From CAWCPR01 sp963797475 (GTDB lineage: Bacteria > Chloroflexota > Anaerolineae > Anaerolineales > UBA4823), in assembly GCA_963797475.1 (NCBI GenBank), contig CAWCPR010000003.1, forward strand, positions 62,001 through 126,000: a stretch of DNA of 64,000 nucleotides, read 5' to 3'. The position numbers and the translations under genes are program-made. Positions 1-8,526 of this stretch are shown here, piece by piece; the first letter of the stretch is position 1; every line of letters begins with the position of its first letter. Under the pieces are notes generated by a model. The model saw nothing but the letters and a program-made list of their open reading frames with translations, did no database searches and was not told the DNA's origin.

Positions 1-777
1 ATGGGCGTCGGGGAGCCAGGTGTGGAATGGCCAGATCGGAACTTTAATGGCGAAGGCAATGGTAAATGCCCAGAAAGCGATAGCTTTTACAGTGCCAATT
101 GGCAGACCAAATAGCGTCCCGTCTAATGTAGGCCATTTAGCAAATAACACCGGTAAATCAAACGTCCCGGAGACTACACCGATCATTTGAATAGCCAGGA
201 GCAAACCCAGCGAGCCCGCCATGGTATAGATCATGAACTTGAACGAAGCATATGTGCGGGCAGGGATTGTTCGACCGGCCCAAATCTGGCGCTCGCCTTT
301 TTCACTTCCCCACTGGTTGATGAGAAAATACATTGGCACCAGGCCAAACTCCCAGAAGACAAAGAAAATCAAGAGGTCCAACGAGATAAAAACTCCCAGC
401 ATCCCCATTTCCAGTAAGAAGAACAGAATCATATACGCTTTGACCTGGTCTTTGATCGAGAAAGATGCCAGAATGGCGAGGGGGTTGAGCAGTGTGGTCA
501 GCAGAACCATCGTCAGCGATATTCCGTCCACCCCAACATGGTATGTAGAGTTGATTGCTGCGTACCAAATGTACTGCTCTTCAAATTGGAAGCCAGGTTG
601 GCCGGTGTTGAACCCAAACCAAAGCGCCAAAGACAGAGCCAGCGGGACCAGGCTGAGCACAAACGCGGCCCAGCGGATAAGACTCACTTGTTCGCCCGGC
701 AATATAAATAAAATAATGGCTGCCAGTAAAGGCGAGAACAAGATGAATGTGAGTAAATGATTTGCGATGAAATCCAT
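1..777 (-). CDS. nuoM: NADH-quinone oxidoreductase subunit M (C-terminus beyond the window edge)
   Basis: Antiporter-like membrane subunit of complex I, one of the proton-pumping modules of the membrane arm. The minus strand is open from an ATG at 777 through base 1 (259 codons, no stop), so the C-terminal half is missing from the window. Several hydrophobic helices are visible. A conserved Glu sits in FWEFGLVPMY (about residue 143), and the Mrp-antiporter signature ends at HTWLPDAH exactly at the edge. A GAGGAG Shine-Dalgarno lies about 8 bases before the ATG. It follows nuoL by 23 bases and must be cotranscribed with it. The assignment to NuoM rather than NuoN or NuoL rests on gene order and the FWEFGLVPMY segment. 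Confidence 0.93.
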   Translation of the reverse strand, partial: MDFIANHLLTFILFSPLLAAIILFILPGEQVSLIRWAAFVLSLVPLALSLALWFGFNTGQPGFQFEEQYIWYAAINSTYHVGVDGISLTMVLLTTLLNPLAILASFSIKDQVKAYMILFFLLEMGMLGVFISLDLLIFFVFWEFGLVPMYFLINQWGSEKGERQIWAGRTIPARTYASFKFMIYTMAGSLGLLLAIQMIGVVSGTFDLPVLFAKWPTLDGTLFGLPIGTVKAIAFWAFTIAFAIKVPIWPFHTWLPDAH

Positions 778-800
778 CGGTCGTTACTCCTCAAACCGGT

Positions 801-2981
801 CTATCGGGAAAAGACCAGCAGATAATAAAACAGCGCGCTGAACGCTGCGACGCTTATCAATGCCAGGATCATGTATTGCTGCACACGCCCGGTTTGGACT
901 GTGCGAAACGTCCGGCCCAATTTCTTAAAGCTCTCGCCAACCAGGTCGCCGAAACCATTAATGATGGGCTTGTCGAAATAGTTCCGCAGACCGCTTCCAA
1001 TTATGCTCGAGAGCCTGGCTAATCCATGCAGGAAACCGTCAATAACACCTTGATCCAGCCATTTGGAAGTGAAGGTTTCAGCCAGCCAATAAGAGGGCTT
1101 GACAAACAGGAAATCGTACAATTCATCGAAATAATACTTGTTTTGCAACCAGGTATAGACAACACCGAGCGGTTTCTTCAACGGATCCGGCTGTCCGGCT
1201 TGTACGTTTCGATACACCCACCAACCCAGGGTTAACCCACCCAGGGCGACCACCAGTGAAGTCAGAAGCGGTATGATATTAAACAAGATCGCCTCGGGAC
1301 GTTCGATCAGGGTCCCACCCACGAACTCGTGGAAGAAATTGTGGACGAACAAGCTCAAGACCGGAAACCCTTCAGGGATGCCCACCCAACCGGCGCAGAT
1401 CGCCAACACTGCCAGGACGATCAATGGCAAGGTCATCGTCCAGGGGGTTTCCTGGGCGTGCTCGGCTGACTGGGTGCGAGGCTCGCCTAAAAAGGTGAGT
1501 GTAATCTGGCGCATTGTGTAAAAAGCGGTCAATAATGCCGCCACCGCCAGCGTTAGAAAGACAGCCCAATGACCATGAGTGAAAGCATCCGCAAAAATTT
1601 CATCTTTCGACCAAAATCCAGCCGTGATAATCGGGAAACCGGACAGGGCAAACCCGCCGATCAAGAATGTCCAAAAAGTGATCGGCATTTTCTTGCGCAG
1701 CCCGCCCATATTGAACATATCCTGCGGGTCAACATGTTCGCCCGTATGCATTACACCGTGCTCGACGCCATGAATTACAGAGCCGGAACCGAGAAAAAGC
1801 AAGGCTTTGAAAAATGCATGCGTGATCAGGTGGAAAGCCGCTGCAACGTACGCGCCAATTCCCAGGGCGGCGATCATATACCCCAACTGAGAAATCGTCG
1901 AATAAGCCAGCACGCGCTTGATATCGTTTTGCGACACGGCGATGGTCGCGGCGAAGAGCGCAGTAAATGCCCCGATGAAAGAAACGATTACCATCGTGGG
2001 CGTAAGAACATGTCCATCCCATCCGGCTGTGATCAAGGGAAAAACCCGGATGGTCATATACACACCTGCTGAAACCATCGTGGCAGCATGGATCATGGCG
2101 GAAACCGGCGTCGGGCCTTCCATTGCATCCGGCAGCCAAACATGCAGCGGCCATTGCGCAGATTTTCCAACCGCCCCGATGAACAAAAGCAAACCGATCA
2201 AACCGGCAGCGGAAAAGCCCAAGAAATTCGAGGGTGTAGTTGCCAATTGGTGTAAAACATCGGCGTTATATAAAACTTCCCGGTAATTCAAGGTGCCAGT
2301 CGCGGAGTACAGGTAGGCGATCCCCAGGAGCATGAAGACATCGCCTACGCGGGTAGTCATGAAAGCCTTAATCATCGCCGCTCGCGCCGAAGGCTTGGCA
2401 TACCAAAAGCCGATCAACAGGTACGAACACAGGCCCATGATCTCCCAGCCGATGAACAGAGTCAGCAGGTTATCGGATACCACCAGCGTATACATACCAA
2501 AAGCGAACAGGCCGATGAAAGCGAAGAAGCGAGAATACATCGGCTCAATAGATGGGACCAGGTGTTTATGTCCGTGGCCGTCAACAATCGTCGCTCCATG
2601 GGGCTGTAGACCAGGCTGATCGTGGTCTCCTTTCGGCTGGCCGAAATTATGGTAACCGACGCTGTAAAGGAAGATCATCAACACGGTCCATGCGACGAAG
2701 AAGAGGACCGCGGCCGTAAGCGGGTCTACCTGCACTCCGATGCGGAACCATTTATCGCCAAGCGGCAGCCAGTTGATATAGGAAATGAATGGATGCTCCC
2801 CAAGGTTTTCAACCTGCAAAGCGCGCCAGAAGACAACCATACTACCCAGCCAGGAGAGCAGAGCTGCGCCTATAGCAATTGTATGGCTGAGCGCTTTGTT
2901 GCGGTTGGTGAATAGGACAATCAAGAAAAATGCCAGCAAAGGGGGTAAGGGGATAAGCCAGATGATCGTTTCTATTCTCAT
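801..2981 (-). CDS. nuoL: NADH-quinone oxidoreductase subunit L
   Basis: Distal antiporter-like subunit of complex I, an integral membrane protein of 726 residues, longer than the roughly 610 of E. coli NuoL. The antiporter core is clear: GWEIMG around residue 180, GKSAQWPLHVWLPDAMEG around 271-288 followed by TPVSAMIHAATMV. The C-terminus carries the long lateral-helix region and a final membrane anchor. A His/Gly-rich insertion (GHGHKH, about 135-140) lies in the loop after the first helices and may account for part of the extra length. The ATG at 2981 starts a hydrophobic helix directly. nuoK lies 79 bases upstream and nuoM 23 bases downstream on the same strand. Confidence 0.96.
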   Translation of the reverse strand: MRIETIIWLIPLPPLLAFFLIVLFTNRNKALSHTIAIGAALLSWLGSMVVFWRALQVENLGEHPFISYINWLPLGDKWFRIGVQVDPLTAAVLFFVAWTVLMIFLYSVGYHNFGQPKGDHDQPGLQPHGATIVDGHGHKHLVPSIEPMYSRFFAFIGLFAFGMYTLVVSDNLLTLFIGWEIMGLCSYLLIGFWYAKPSARAAMIKAFMTTRVGDVFMLLGIAYLYSATGTLNYREVLYNADVLHQLATTPSNFLGFSAAGLIGLLLFIGAVGKSAQWPLHVWLPDAMEGPTPVSAMIHAATMVSAGVYMTIRVFPLITAGWDGHVLTPTMVIVSFIGAFTALFAATIAVSQNDIKRVLAYSTISQLGYMIAALGIGAYVAAAFHLITHAFFKALLFLGSGSVIHGVEHGVMHTGEHVDPQDMFNMGGLRKKMPITFWTFLIGGFALSGFPIITAGFWSKDEIFADAFTHGHWAVFLTLAVAALLTAFYTMRQITLTFLGEPRTQSAEHAQETPWTMTLPLIVLAVLAICAGWVGIPEGFPVLSLFVHNFFHEFVGGTLIERPEAILFNIIPLLTSLVVALGGLTLGWWVYRNVQAGQPDPLKKPLGVVYTWLQNKYYFDELYDFLFVKPSYWLAETFTSKWLDQGVIDGFLHGLARLSSIIGSGLRNYFDKPIINGFGDLVGESFKKLGRTFRTVQTGRVQQYMILALISVAAFSALFYYLLVFSR

Positions 2982-3060
2982 GGAATTCCTCTATTCGTCA
3001 AATGCCGGTCGATGGATGAGGTGACTCAGTTCCCGGTTGGATCCCATCGACCAACACACT

Positions 3061-3372
3061 TTACCATTTCAGCAAATCGATCTCGTCCGCAGCTACCGTG
3101 TTCCGGCGGCGATAAATCGAGATAAAGAGCGCTAAACCGACCGCAACTTCAGCAGCAGCGACGGCGAACACGACTACGGCAAAAGCTTGGCCCGCGATCA
3201 CTTCCGGAGCGCGGTAGCGCCAAAAGGCAACCAGGTTAATATTGACGGCATTGAGCATCAGCTCCACGCCCATCAGGATGGCTATCGCATTTTTACGGGC
3301 TAAAACGCCGTATAAACCGATGCAGAAAAGGGCTGCAGCAAAAATTAAGTACCATGACAGCGGGATCATCAA
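3061..3372 (-). CDS. nuoK: NADH-quinone oxidoreductase subunit K
   Basis: Small three-helix membrane subunit of complex I (103 residues, the usual size). The conserved intramembrane acidic residues of the proton path are present: Glu37 in LMGVELMLNAVN and Glu75 in AAAEVAVGLAL. It begins 12 bases after the stop of nuoJ, and the order J-K-L is the standard one. There are two adjacent ATG codons at the start; the first is used here, with the GAGGAGAATT Shine-Dalgarno upstream. Identity is secure from length, motifs and position. Confidence 0.95.
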   Translation of the reverse strand: MMIPLSWYLIFAAALFCIGLYGVLARKNAIAILMGVELMLNAVNINLVAFWRYRAPEVIAGQAFAVVVFAVAAAEVAVGLALFISIYRRRNTVAADEIDLLKW

Positions 3373-3384
3373 ATTCTCCTCGGC

Positions 3385-3894
3385 CTACTTCCTATCCCAG
3401 GCGACAATAATCGCCCCGATCAGGGCGGCAAGAAGCAGCACGGAAGCGACTTCAAAAGGCAGGACATAACCATTGGGTGAGACCAGGGCCTGGCCTAAAT
3501 CTACCAAAGGATTGGCATTGGCGCTCAGCGTTGGCAGTGAGGTGTTGATCTCCGGCCAACTATTCAAAATCCACACCAATCCCGCGAAGATCACCAAAGC
3601 GATCAAGGCTCCCCAGGCCCAATTCGAATTGACCTGCGAGCGGGTGTCATCCGCCACCCGGCGGGTGAGCATGATCGCAAAGATCATCAAGATCGCGATC
3701 GCGCCGATATAGATGACAACCTGCGCTACCGCCAGGAAACCGGCGCTCAACATGACGTAATACACGGCAATTCCGAAAAGCGCCACAACCAGGTAAAGAG
3801 CTGCGTGCACCAGATTGCGGGTCGTAACCACCATCAGCGCCGACCCAAGAGTCCCCACTGCAACCACCAGGAACAATATTTGAATAGGAGTCAT
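3385..3894 (-). CDS. nuoJ: NADH-quinone oxidoreductase subunit J
   Basis: Five-helix membrane subunit of complex I, 169 residues. The start is the ATG at 3894 (MTPIQILFLVV), which has a GGAGGT Shine-Dalgarno seven bases upstream. The open frame runs 34 codons further upstream, but that part overlaps the nuoH 3' end and is charged, so it is not taken as coding. The segment QVVIYIGAIAILMIFAIMLT is the conserved NuoJ helix 3. It lies 16 bases after nuoH. There is no nuoI between nuoH and nuoJ, where most bacterial nuo operons have it. Confidence 0.95.
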   Translation of the reverse strand: MTPIQILFLVVAVGTLGSALMVVTTRNLVHAALYLVVALFGIAVYYVMLSAGFLAVAQVVIYIGAIAILMIFAIMLTRRVADDTRSQVNSNWAWGALIALVIFAGLVWILNSWPEINTSLPTLSANANPLVDLGQALVSPNGYVLPFEVASVLLLAALIGAIIVAWDRK

Positions 3895-3910
3895 CAATAA
3901 CCTCCAGAAC

Positions 3911-5116
3911 CTATGGCGTTGAAGGAGAAGCTGGTGTTTCAACCGGAGCAGCCACTGGTCGATCTTCCCCGACGCGTTTTCGTTCACCGCGTGCATATTC
4001 TCGCAAAATGATCAGGGTGATCCAACCGATGACCAGATTGGCGACCAGCATTCCCAGGGCATACACCCAGGTTGCCGATCCAGCTAAAACCTTATCCATA
4101 ATCGCCGTTACGATCAATACAACCAAAGACAATGGTGTAAGAAATTTCCAGTTGAAATTCAACATATGGTCGATACGGATGCGCGGCAGTGAATATTTCA
4201 CCCACATGACGACGAAATACATAAAAAAGGCTTTGATAAAGAGATAAATGACCCCCAGAATAGGCCATTGCTCGGCGAACGGGCCGCGCCAGCCCCCCAG
4301 GAATAAGGTCGAAAATAGGGCTGAGATCGTCAAGGCGTGCAGAAGCTCGCCGGCATAGAACAGGCCAAATTTCATCCCGGTATATTCGATATGGAAGCCG
4401 GCGACAATCTCGGACTCCGCCTCCACCAGATCGAAAGGCGCCCTTCCGATTTCGGCAATCGAGGTGATTAAGAAGATCAAAGCTGCGATGGGAGCGCTTA
4501 CAATAAACCAGATACTCTGGGACTTGACGATTACATCAACCCCCATCGAGCGCGCCAGGATCACCGGCACGAGCAGGGTGATCACCATCGGAACCTCATA
4601 CGACACCATCTGAGCCACAGTCCGGAAAGCGCCCAATAAGGCGAATTTATTGTTCGACGACCAACCCGCCATGATGATCCCCAGGGTGCTGATCGCCCCT
4701 ACCGCCACGATATAAAGGACACCAACATTCACATCAGAACCCAGGATCGTCGGCGCAAATGGGATGACTGCCCAAAGGAGGAGCACGGTCGCCAGAGCAA
4801 TAATTGGAGCCAGGTTGAATACAAAGCGATCGGCGCCTTCGGGAGTGATATCTTCCTTGATCAATAACTTGATCACGTCCGCAATCGGTTGGATCAAGCC
4901 GAAAGGTCCAAGGCGATTAGGTCCTAAACGATCCTGGAAGCGTGCGACTACCTTGCGTTCAACCCACACCAGGAAAATGTCCATTAACAAAACAAAAGTA
5001 GCAAGCGCGCCAACACCGATAAAACTCATTATGAAAGTCACCAGGCCTGAGGACAGGCCCCAACCTGCCAACAACCCCGATAACCAATTTGCAATTAAAG
5101 TGATTGGATCCGTCAT
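3911..5116 (-). CDS. nuoH: NADH-quinone oxidoreductase subunit H
   Basis: Membrane subunit that contacts the quinone-binding module of complex I, 401 residues. The ATG at 5116 (MTDPITLIANW) has a GCAGGAG Shine-Dalgarno; an in-frame ATG 51 bases upstream has none. Signature segments are WVERKVVARFQDRLGPNR near residue 60 and the acidic RAPFDLVEAESEIVAGF loop typical of NuoH. The C-terminus is extended by about 30 Arg/Glu/Pro/Ala-rich residues beyond the last helix. It is 140 bases downstream of nuoA, with a terminator-like hairpin between them. Confidence 0.96.
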   Translation of the reverse strand: MTDPITLIANWLSGLLAGWGLSSGLVTFIMSFIGVGALATFVLLMDIFLVWVERKVVARFQDRLGPNRLGPFGLIQPIADVIKLLIKEDITPEGADRFVFNLAPIIALATVLLLWAVIPFAPTILGSDVNVGVLYIVAVGAISTLGIIMAGWSSNNKFALLGAFRTVAQMVSYEVPMVITLLVPVILARSMGVDVIVKSQSIWFIVSAPIAALIFLITSIAEIGRAPFDLVEAESEIVAGFHIEYTGMKFGLFYAGELLHALTISALFSTLFLGGWRGPFAEQWPILGVIYLFIKAFFMYFVVMWVKYSLPRIRIDHMLNFNWKFLTPLSLVVLIVTAIMDKVLAGSATWVYALGMLVANLVIGWITLIILREYARGERKRVGEDRPVAAPVETPASPSTP

Positions 5117-5204
5117 GCTTACGCTCCTGCAATAAACCCTATACTGCACCATCGAACGGACTGCCAAGCATGCAGCCCATGGACGTTATTCCGAAATACG
5201 AATA

Positions 5205-5236
5205 AAAGGCTGAGGGAATTTCATCCTTCAGCCTTT
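5205..5236 (-). terminator. Hairpin between nuoA and nuoH, possible attenuating terminator
   Basis: The arms AAAGGCTGA (5205-5213) and TCAGCCTTT (5228-5236) are perfectly complementary around a 14-base loop. Read on the minus strand, the distal arm runs into TTTTATT, as in an intrinsic terminator. It lies inside the nuo operon, so it may trim expression of nuoH-M relative to nuoA or mark an mRNA processing point. It could also work for plus-strand transcripts. Confidence 0.5.
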
Positions 5237-5256
5237 AATGGGTGCGTTTCCCCAGC

Positions 5257-5616
5257 CTACATCCACTCCAATGCGCCTTTACGCCAGGCATACACCAGGC
5301 CGCCGACGAGGATCAGGATAAATAACACCCCCTCCAGCACGGCAAACAGCGGTAATAGATCAAACGCGGCAGCCCATGGAAACAAGAAGACTGTCTCCAC
5401 ATCAAAGATTAAAAATACCAGGGCAAAAATATAATATTGAACCTTGAATTGTACCCAGGTCTCACCGACGGTTTCTATCCCGCACTCATAAGCCTGGGAT
5501 TTTATCGTATTCGGTTTCCGGGGTGCGACCAATCTAGGAATCACCAGGGCCAGGGCAGGAAACACGGGGGCAAGCACCAAAAAGATGCCAATATACAGCC
5601 ATTGTTCACTCAGCAT
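5257..5616 (-). CDS. nuoA: NADH-quinone oxidoreductase subunit A
   Basis: Three-helix membrane subunit of complex I (119 residues). The hallmark loop with YECGIE near residue 45 and the following FDVETVFLFPWA segment are both present. It is the first gene of the minus-strand nuo cluster. The genes that normally follow it (nuoB, C, D and then E, F, G) are absent here and nuoH comes next, so the hydrophilic arm must be encoded elsewhere. The ATG at 5616 follows a GAGGAGAATT Shine-Dalgarno. Confidence 0.95.
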   Translation of the reverse strand: MLSEQWLYIGIFLVLAPVFPALALVIPRLVAPRKPNTIKSQAYECGIETVGETWVQFKVQYYIFALVFLIFDVETVFLFPWAAAFDLLPLFAVLEGVLFILILVGGLVYAWRKGALEWM

Positions 5617-5643
5617 AAATTCTCCTCATGCGATAAGATCACC

Positions 5644-5748
5644 TATTTTGACGAATCTCTGGAGATTGCGGCGTAGCCGCAACTCTCCATCATTTTGTGT
5701 GGTGCGCCGACCACTGGCCTACGGCCAGGGGCATAGCGCCCGACACTA
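5644..5748. repeat. Copy A of a degenerate palindromic intergenic repeat
   Basis: It begins with ATTTTGACGAATCTCT and contains two hairpins: TTGCGGC-GTA-GCCGCAA (within 5661-5688) and CTGGCC-TAC-GGCCAG (5714-5728). It ends with GGGGCATAGCGCCCGACACTA. Related sequence recurs at 39013-39050 in inverse orientation (CTGGCC hairpin plus GCGCCCGATACTA) and at 52603-52666 (ATTTTGATGAATCTCT and GCGCCCGACACT). It is the main content of the 385-base gap between nuoA and the transglutaminase gene. The rest of that gap shows only AT-rich sequence and a possible -10 box. Confidence 0.65.
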
Positions 5749-5879
5749 ATATGCCTATAAAAGAGAATTAGATATTAATAATTGATCTAAACCCATCCAA
5801 TAATACTTTTGGGAACTAACGGGGAAAATTTTACCATAAATCCACCATATCTTTTTAGCCAACCTTAATGGAATGCGTA

Positions 5880-5885
5880 TATAAT
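5880..5885 (+). promoter_or_regulatory. Possible -10 box for the transglutaminase gene
   Basis: A perfect TATAAT lies about 115 bases before the start at 6002. No good -35 hexamer is visible at 16-18 bases upstream, so this is only a candidate. Confidence 0.25.
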
Positions 5886-6001
5886 GGGCATAGCCAGCCA
5901 GAAGCACCGGGAAACTGAACCTGCCACCGGCTGAACTTGTAGATATATCGCCAACAGAATTATGGATTAATGGTGGTTCGACTAAAACTGAGTCAAGAAT
6001 T

Positions 6002-8401
6002 ATGGAAAATAAATCTGCAACTCGCTGGTGGGACCTGCCCGCAGCTTCTTTGATCGTCGTCGCATTGTTGACGGCCAGCACGCGCCTGGTCGCAACCCAA
6101 TGGACCAGAAATCTGAATGTCGTTCAAAACCTGGCATTGTTTGGTGTCATCGCCGGCCTGGCCCTCGGCCAAAGCCGCTTTTCGTCAAGATTGGCAGGAT
6201 TCCTGGCCCTGATTTACGGCGCATTCGCGGTTCCCTGGCAGCTTGGTCTCACGGTGGAACGGAATAATCTGTGGTCGGACCGCTTGAGCATCCTGATCCA
6301 ACGGTTGACCGTGATCATCCACCAATTGGTCTACCAGGAAGTTGTTCAAGACTCGCTGCTCTTTTTGGTTTTAATGTCGATATTGTTCTGGTTTTTGGGG
6401 ACCTATGCCGGCTACACGCTGACTCGCTATGGCAACGCCTGGCGAGCCGTGTTGCCTGCCGGATTGGCCTTATTTGTAATCCATTCATTTGATGCAGTCC
6501 TTACCCAGAGGGCGTGGTACCTGGCGGTATACCTGTTCTTTGCACTGGTATTGGTTGCACGCGTTTCTTATCTTCACCAAAAGGAGGGCTGGGAACAGAG
6601 TCGCACCGCGCTGCCTCCACACCTTGGCCTTGATTTTATACGTTTCACCCTGTTAGCAGCCGCGATCATCGTATTATTTGCCTGGACGGCCCCGGCCCTG
6701 GCAAACTCGATACCGGTTGCTGCCAGGGTGTTCCAGCGCATTAAGCAGCCCTGGGACGAAGCCCGTGACCGCTTTGACAACGCTTTCGCCTCCTTACGCT
6801 CCTCCGTAGGGGTGGTCAGCGACTATTACGGCAGCAGCCTGCTTCTCGGGCGCGGCAACAAGTTGACCGATACCCAGGCCTTCATCGTAAAAGCGCCAAA
6901 CGATGTCCCAGCAGGGGTTCGCTTTTACTGGCGAGCCCGTACCTACGATACCTATCAAGACGGCCAATGGATCAGCACAGGGGGTCGCACGGTGAGCTTT
7001 AACCCCCAAAATGACGAGATCCTCCTGCCCGCTCAACAAGGACGTTGGACGGGGACCTTTGAGTTTTATGCATCGACAGCTATCTCGACCATGTTTACAC
7101 CTTCCCAACCACAATGGGTCAGCCGCCCAGCGAAGGCCGATGTGAGAATGGATCCGGACGGCAGCGCAGATTTATCCTCATTCCGAGCTGATCCAACGGT
7201 CAATCCAGGAGAGTTGTATAAGGTGGTAGCCACAGTAAGCAATGCGACTGTCTCTCAAATGCGCGCTGCTGGCAGCGATTATCCAACCTGGATCAAAGAG
7301 CAGTATCTTCAGCTCCCGGATACGATCACTGAGCGAACTATTCTGCTGGCGCGAAACGCGACAGCCGGTTTGGAGACCCCTTATGACAAGGTAGTAGCCA
7401 TCACCAATTATTTACGCCAAAACATCACCTACAACGAAGTTTTACCCAGCCTGCCTTCAAACCAGGATGTAGTCGATTGGTTCCTGTTCGATTCCCGAGA
7501 GGGGTTTTGCAATTACTACTCTTCGGCAGAGATCATCCTGCTTCGCTCGCTTGGTATTCCTTCGCGCTGGGCAGTTGGCTACGCCCAGGGAGAGCTTCAG
7601 GATGATGGCACCTACCTCGTCCGCCAAAAGGACGCACACGCCTGGCCCGAAGTTTATTTTCCGGAACTTGGCTGGGTGGAATTTGAGCCAACCGCATCGC
7701 AACCCGCCCTCCTGCGCCTGGCAGGGGACCCATCCAGCGCCGATCCCAATGCGGATACGCAATCTATCGACGATCTGGAAGCGCTGCAACGCAGACAATT
7801 GGAAGAAGAGCTGGCTGCTCTGAGGGAAGACCGCTTACTCAGCCCGGCCACCGCACAGGGAGGCGGCCCATCAACCCTGGCGCGAATCTTATACACGGCG
7901 GTTCCGCTGGCAGCAGGCATAGGTATCCTCTCCGCGCTTTTGTGGCAGCTCAGTAAGCGCATCCATCTGCCGCCTTTCCCAGTCGTAATGGAATCCTCTA
8001 TGATGCGCATCGGAATGCGACCGCCCGAAAGGATAAAAGCCTGGTCACGTCGTTCGATGCTGCCGCCCCTGGCAAAAGCCTATATGGAAATAAACCACGC
8101 ATTGTCCCGCCTAGGGAGCAAATCGCCGCCGGCAGAGACGCCTACAGAACGCGCCGGGAAGTTGATCAAAATTCTCCCCGGGGCCGAGCCGCCGGCGCAA
8201 ACACTGATATCCGAATACCAGAGGGCGACCTTCAGCCACCCATCACAAGCCTCTGCTGACCTTACGACAGTTTGGAAAGCCGGCATGGAAATCCGCAAAC
8301 TTTCCTACCGGGCGATGTTCAAAAAGTTTACCGGTGGGCTGTTCCACCGCTTTCAACGACCTGAGCGTCCTATTCCGATTCAGCGATTTACCAGGCGCTG
8401 A
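6002..8401 (+). CDS. Membrane-anchored transglutaminase-like protein (TgpA type)
   Basis: A 799-residue protein with about six N-terminal helices (roughly 14-235), an extracytoplasmic region, a transglutaminase-like core and one further helix near 630-648 before a cytoplasmic tail. The catalytic Cys is C503 in GFCNYY and the His is H546 in DAHAWPEVYF. The third triad position reads FEPT, giving Glu562 where Asp is usual. The C-terminal tail resembles the DUF4129 region found in TgpA-like proteins. Such proteins are cysteine peptidase-fold enzymes of the cell envelope, but the substrate is unknown. The ATG at 6002 lacks a strong Shine-Dalgarno. A strong intrinsic terminator follows the stop. 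Confidence 0.85.
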   Translation: MENKSATRWWDLPAASLIVVALLTASTRLVATQWTRNLNVVQNLALFGVIAGLALGQSRFSSRLAGFLALIYGAFAVPWQLGLTVERNNLWSDRLSILIQRLTVIIHQLVYQEVVQDSLLFLVLMSILFWFLGTYAGYTLTRYGNAWRAVLPAGLALFVIHSFDAVLTQRAWYLAVYLFFALVLVARVSYLHQKEGWEQSRTALPPHLGLDFIRFTLLAAAIIVLFAWTAPALANSIPVAARVFQRIKQPWDEARDRFDNAFASLRSSVGVVSDYYGSSLLLGRGNKLTDTQAFIVKAPNDVPAGVRFYWRARTYDTYQDGQWISTGGRTVSFNPQNDEILLPAQQGRWTGTFEFYASTAISTMFTPSQPQWVSRPAKADVRMDPDGSADLSSFRADPTVNPGELYKVVATVSNATVSQMRAAGSDYPTWIKEQYLQLPDTITERTILLARNATAGLETPYDKVVAITNYLRQNITYNEVLPSLPSNQDVVDWFLFDSREGFCNYYSSAEIILLRSLGIPSRWAVGYAQGELQDDGTYLVRQKDAHAWPEVYFPELGWVEFEPTASQPALLRLAGDPSSADPNADTQSIDDLEALQRRQLEEELAALREDRLLSPATAQGGGPSTLARILYTAVPLAAGIGILSALLWQLSKRIHLPPFPVVMESSMMRIGMRPPERIKAWSRRSMLPPLAKAYMEINHALSRLGSKSPPAETPTERAGKLIKILPGAEPPAQTLISEYQRATFSHPSQASADLTTVWKAGMEIRKLSYRAMFKKFTGGLFHRFQRPERPIPIQRFTRR

Positions 8402-8455
8402 CGAACGCTTTCGGGAAACCCTTCGATCTGGCAATTTCAGCAGACTTTATTAATG

Positions 8456-8477
8456 GCCCAACAACGTTGGGCTTTTT
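8456..8477 (+). terminator. Intrinsic terminator after the transglutaminase gene
   Basis: Perfect stem GCCCAAC / GTTGGGC with a three-base loop (8456-8472), followed by five T residues. It ends the plus-strand transcript of the 6002-8401 gene. An in-frame TTG at 8467 upstream of the cyclase gene falls inside this hairpin, which argues against that codon as the cyclase start. Confidence 0.88.
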
Positions 8478-8526
8478 GCCTGATAAAATATGGGGAAAGG
8501 AGCTTTTGCTAAAACCTGTTACCCTT

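Noticed and set aside
1569..2072. A 167-residue plus-strand frame opposite nuoL
   Set aside because: It lies wholly antisense to a conserved gene and shows no recognisable protein features.
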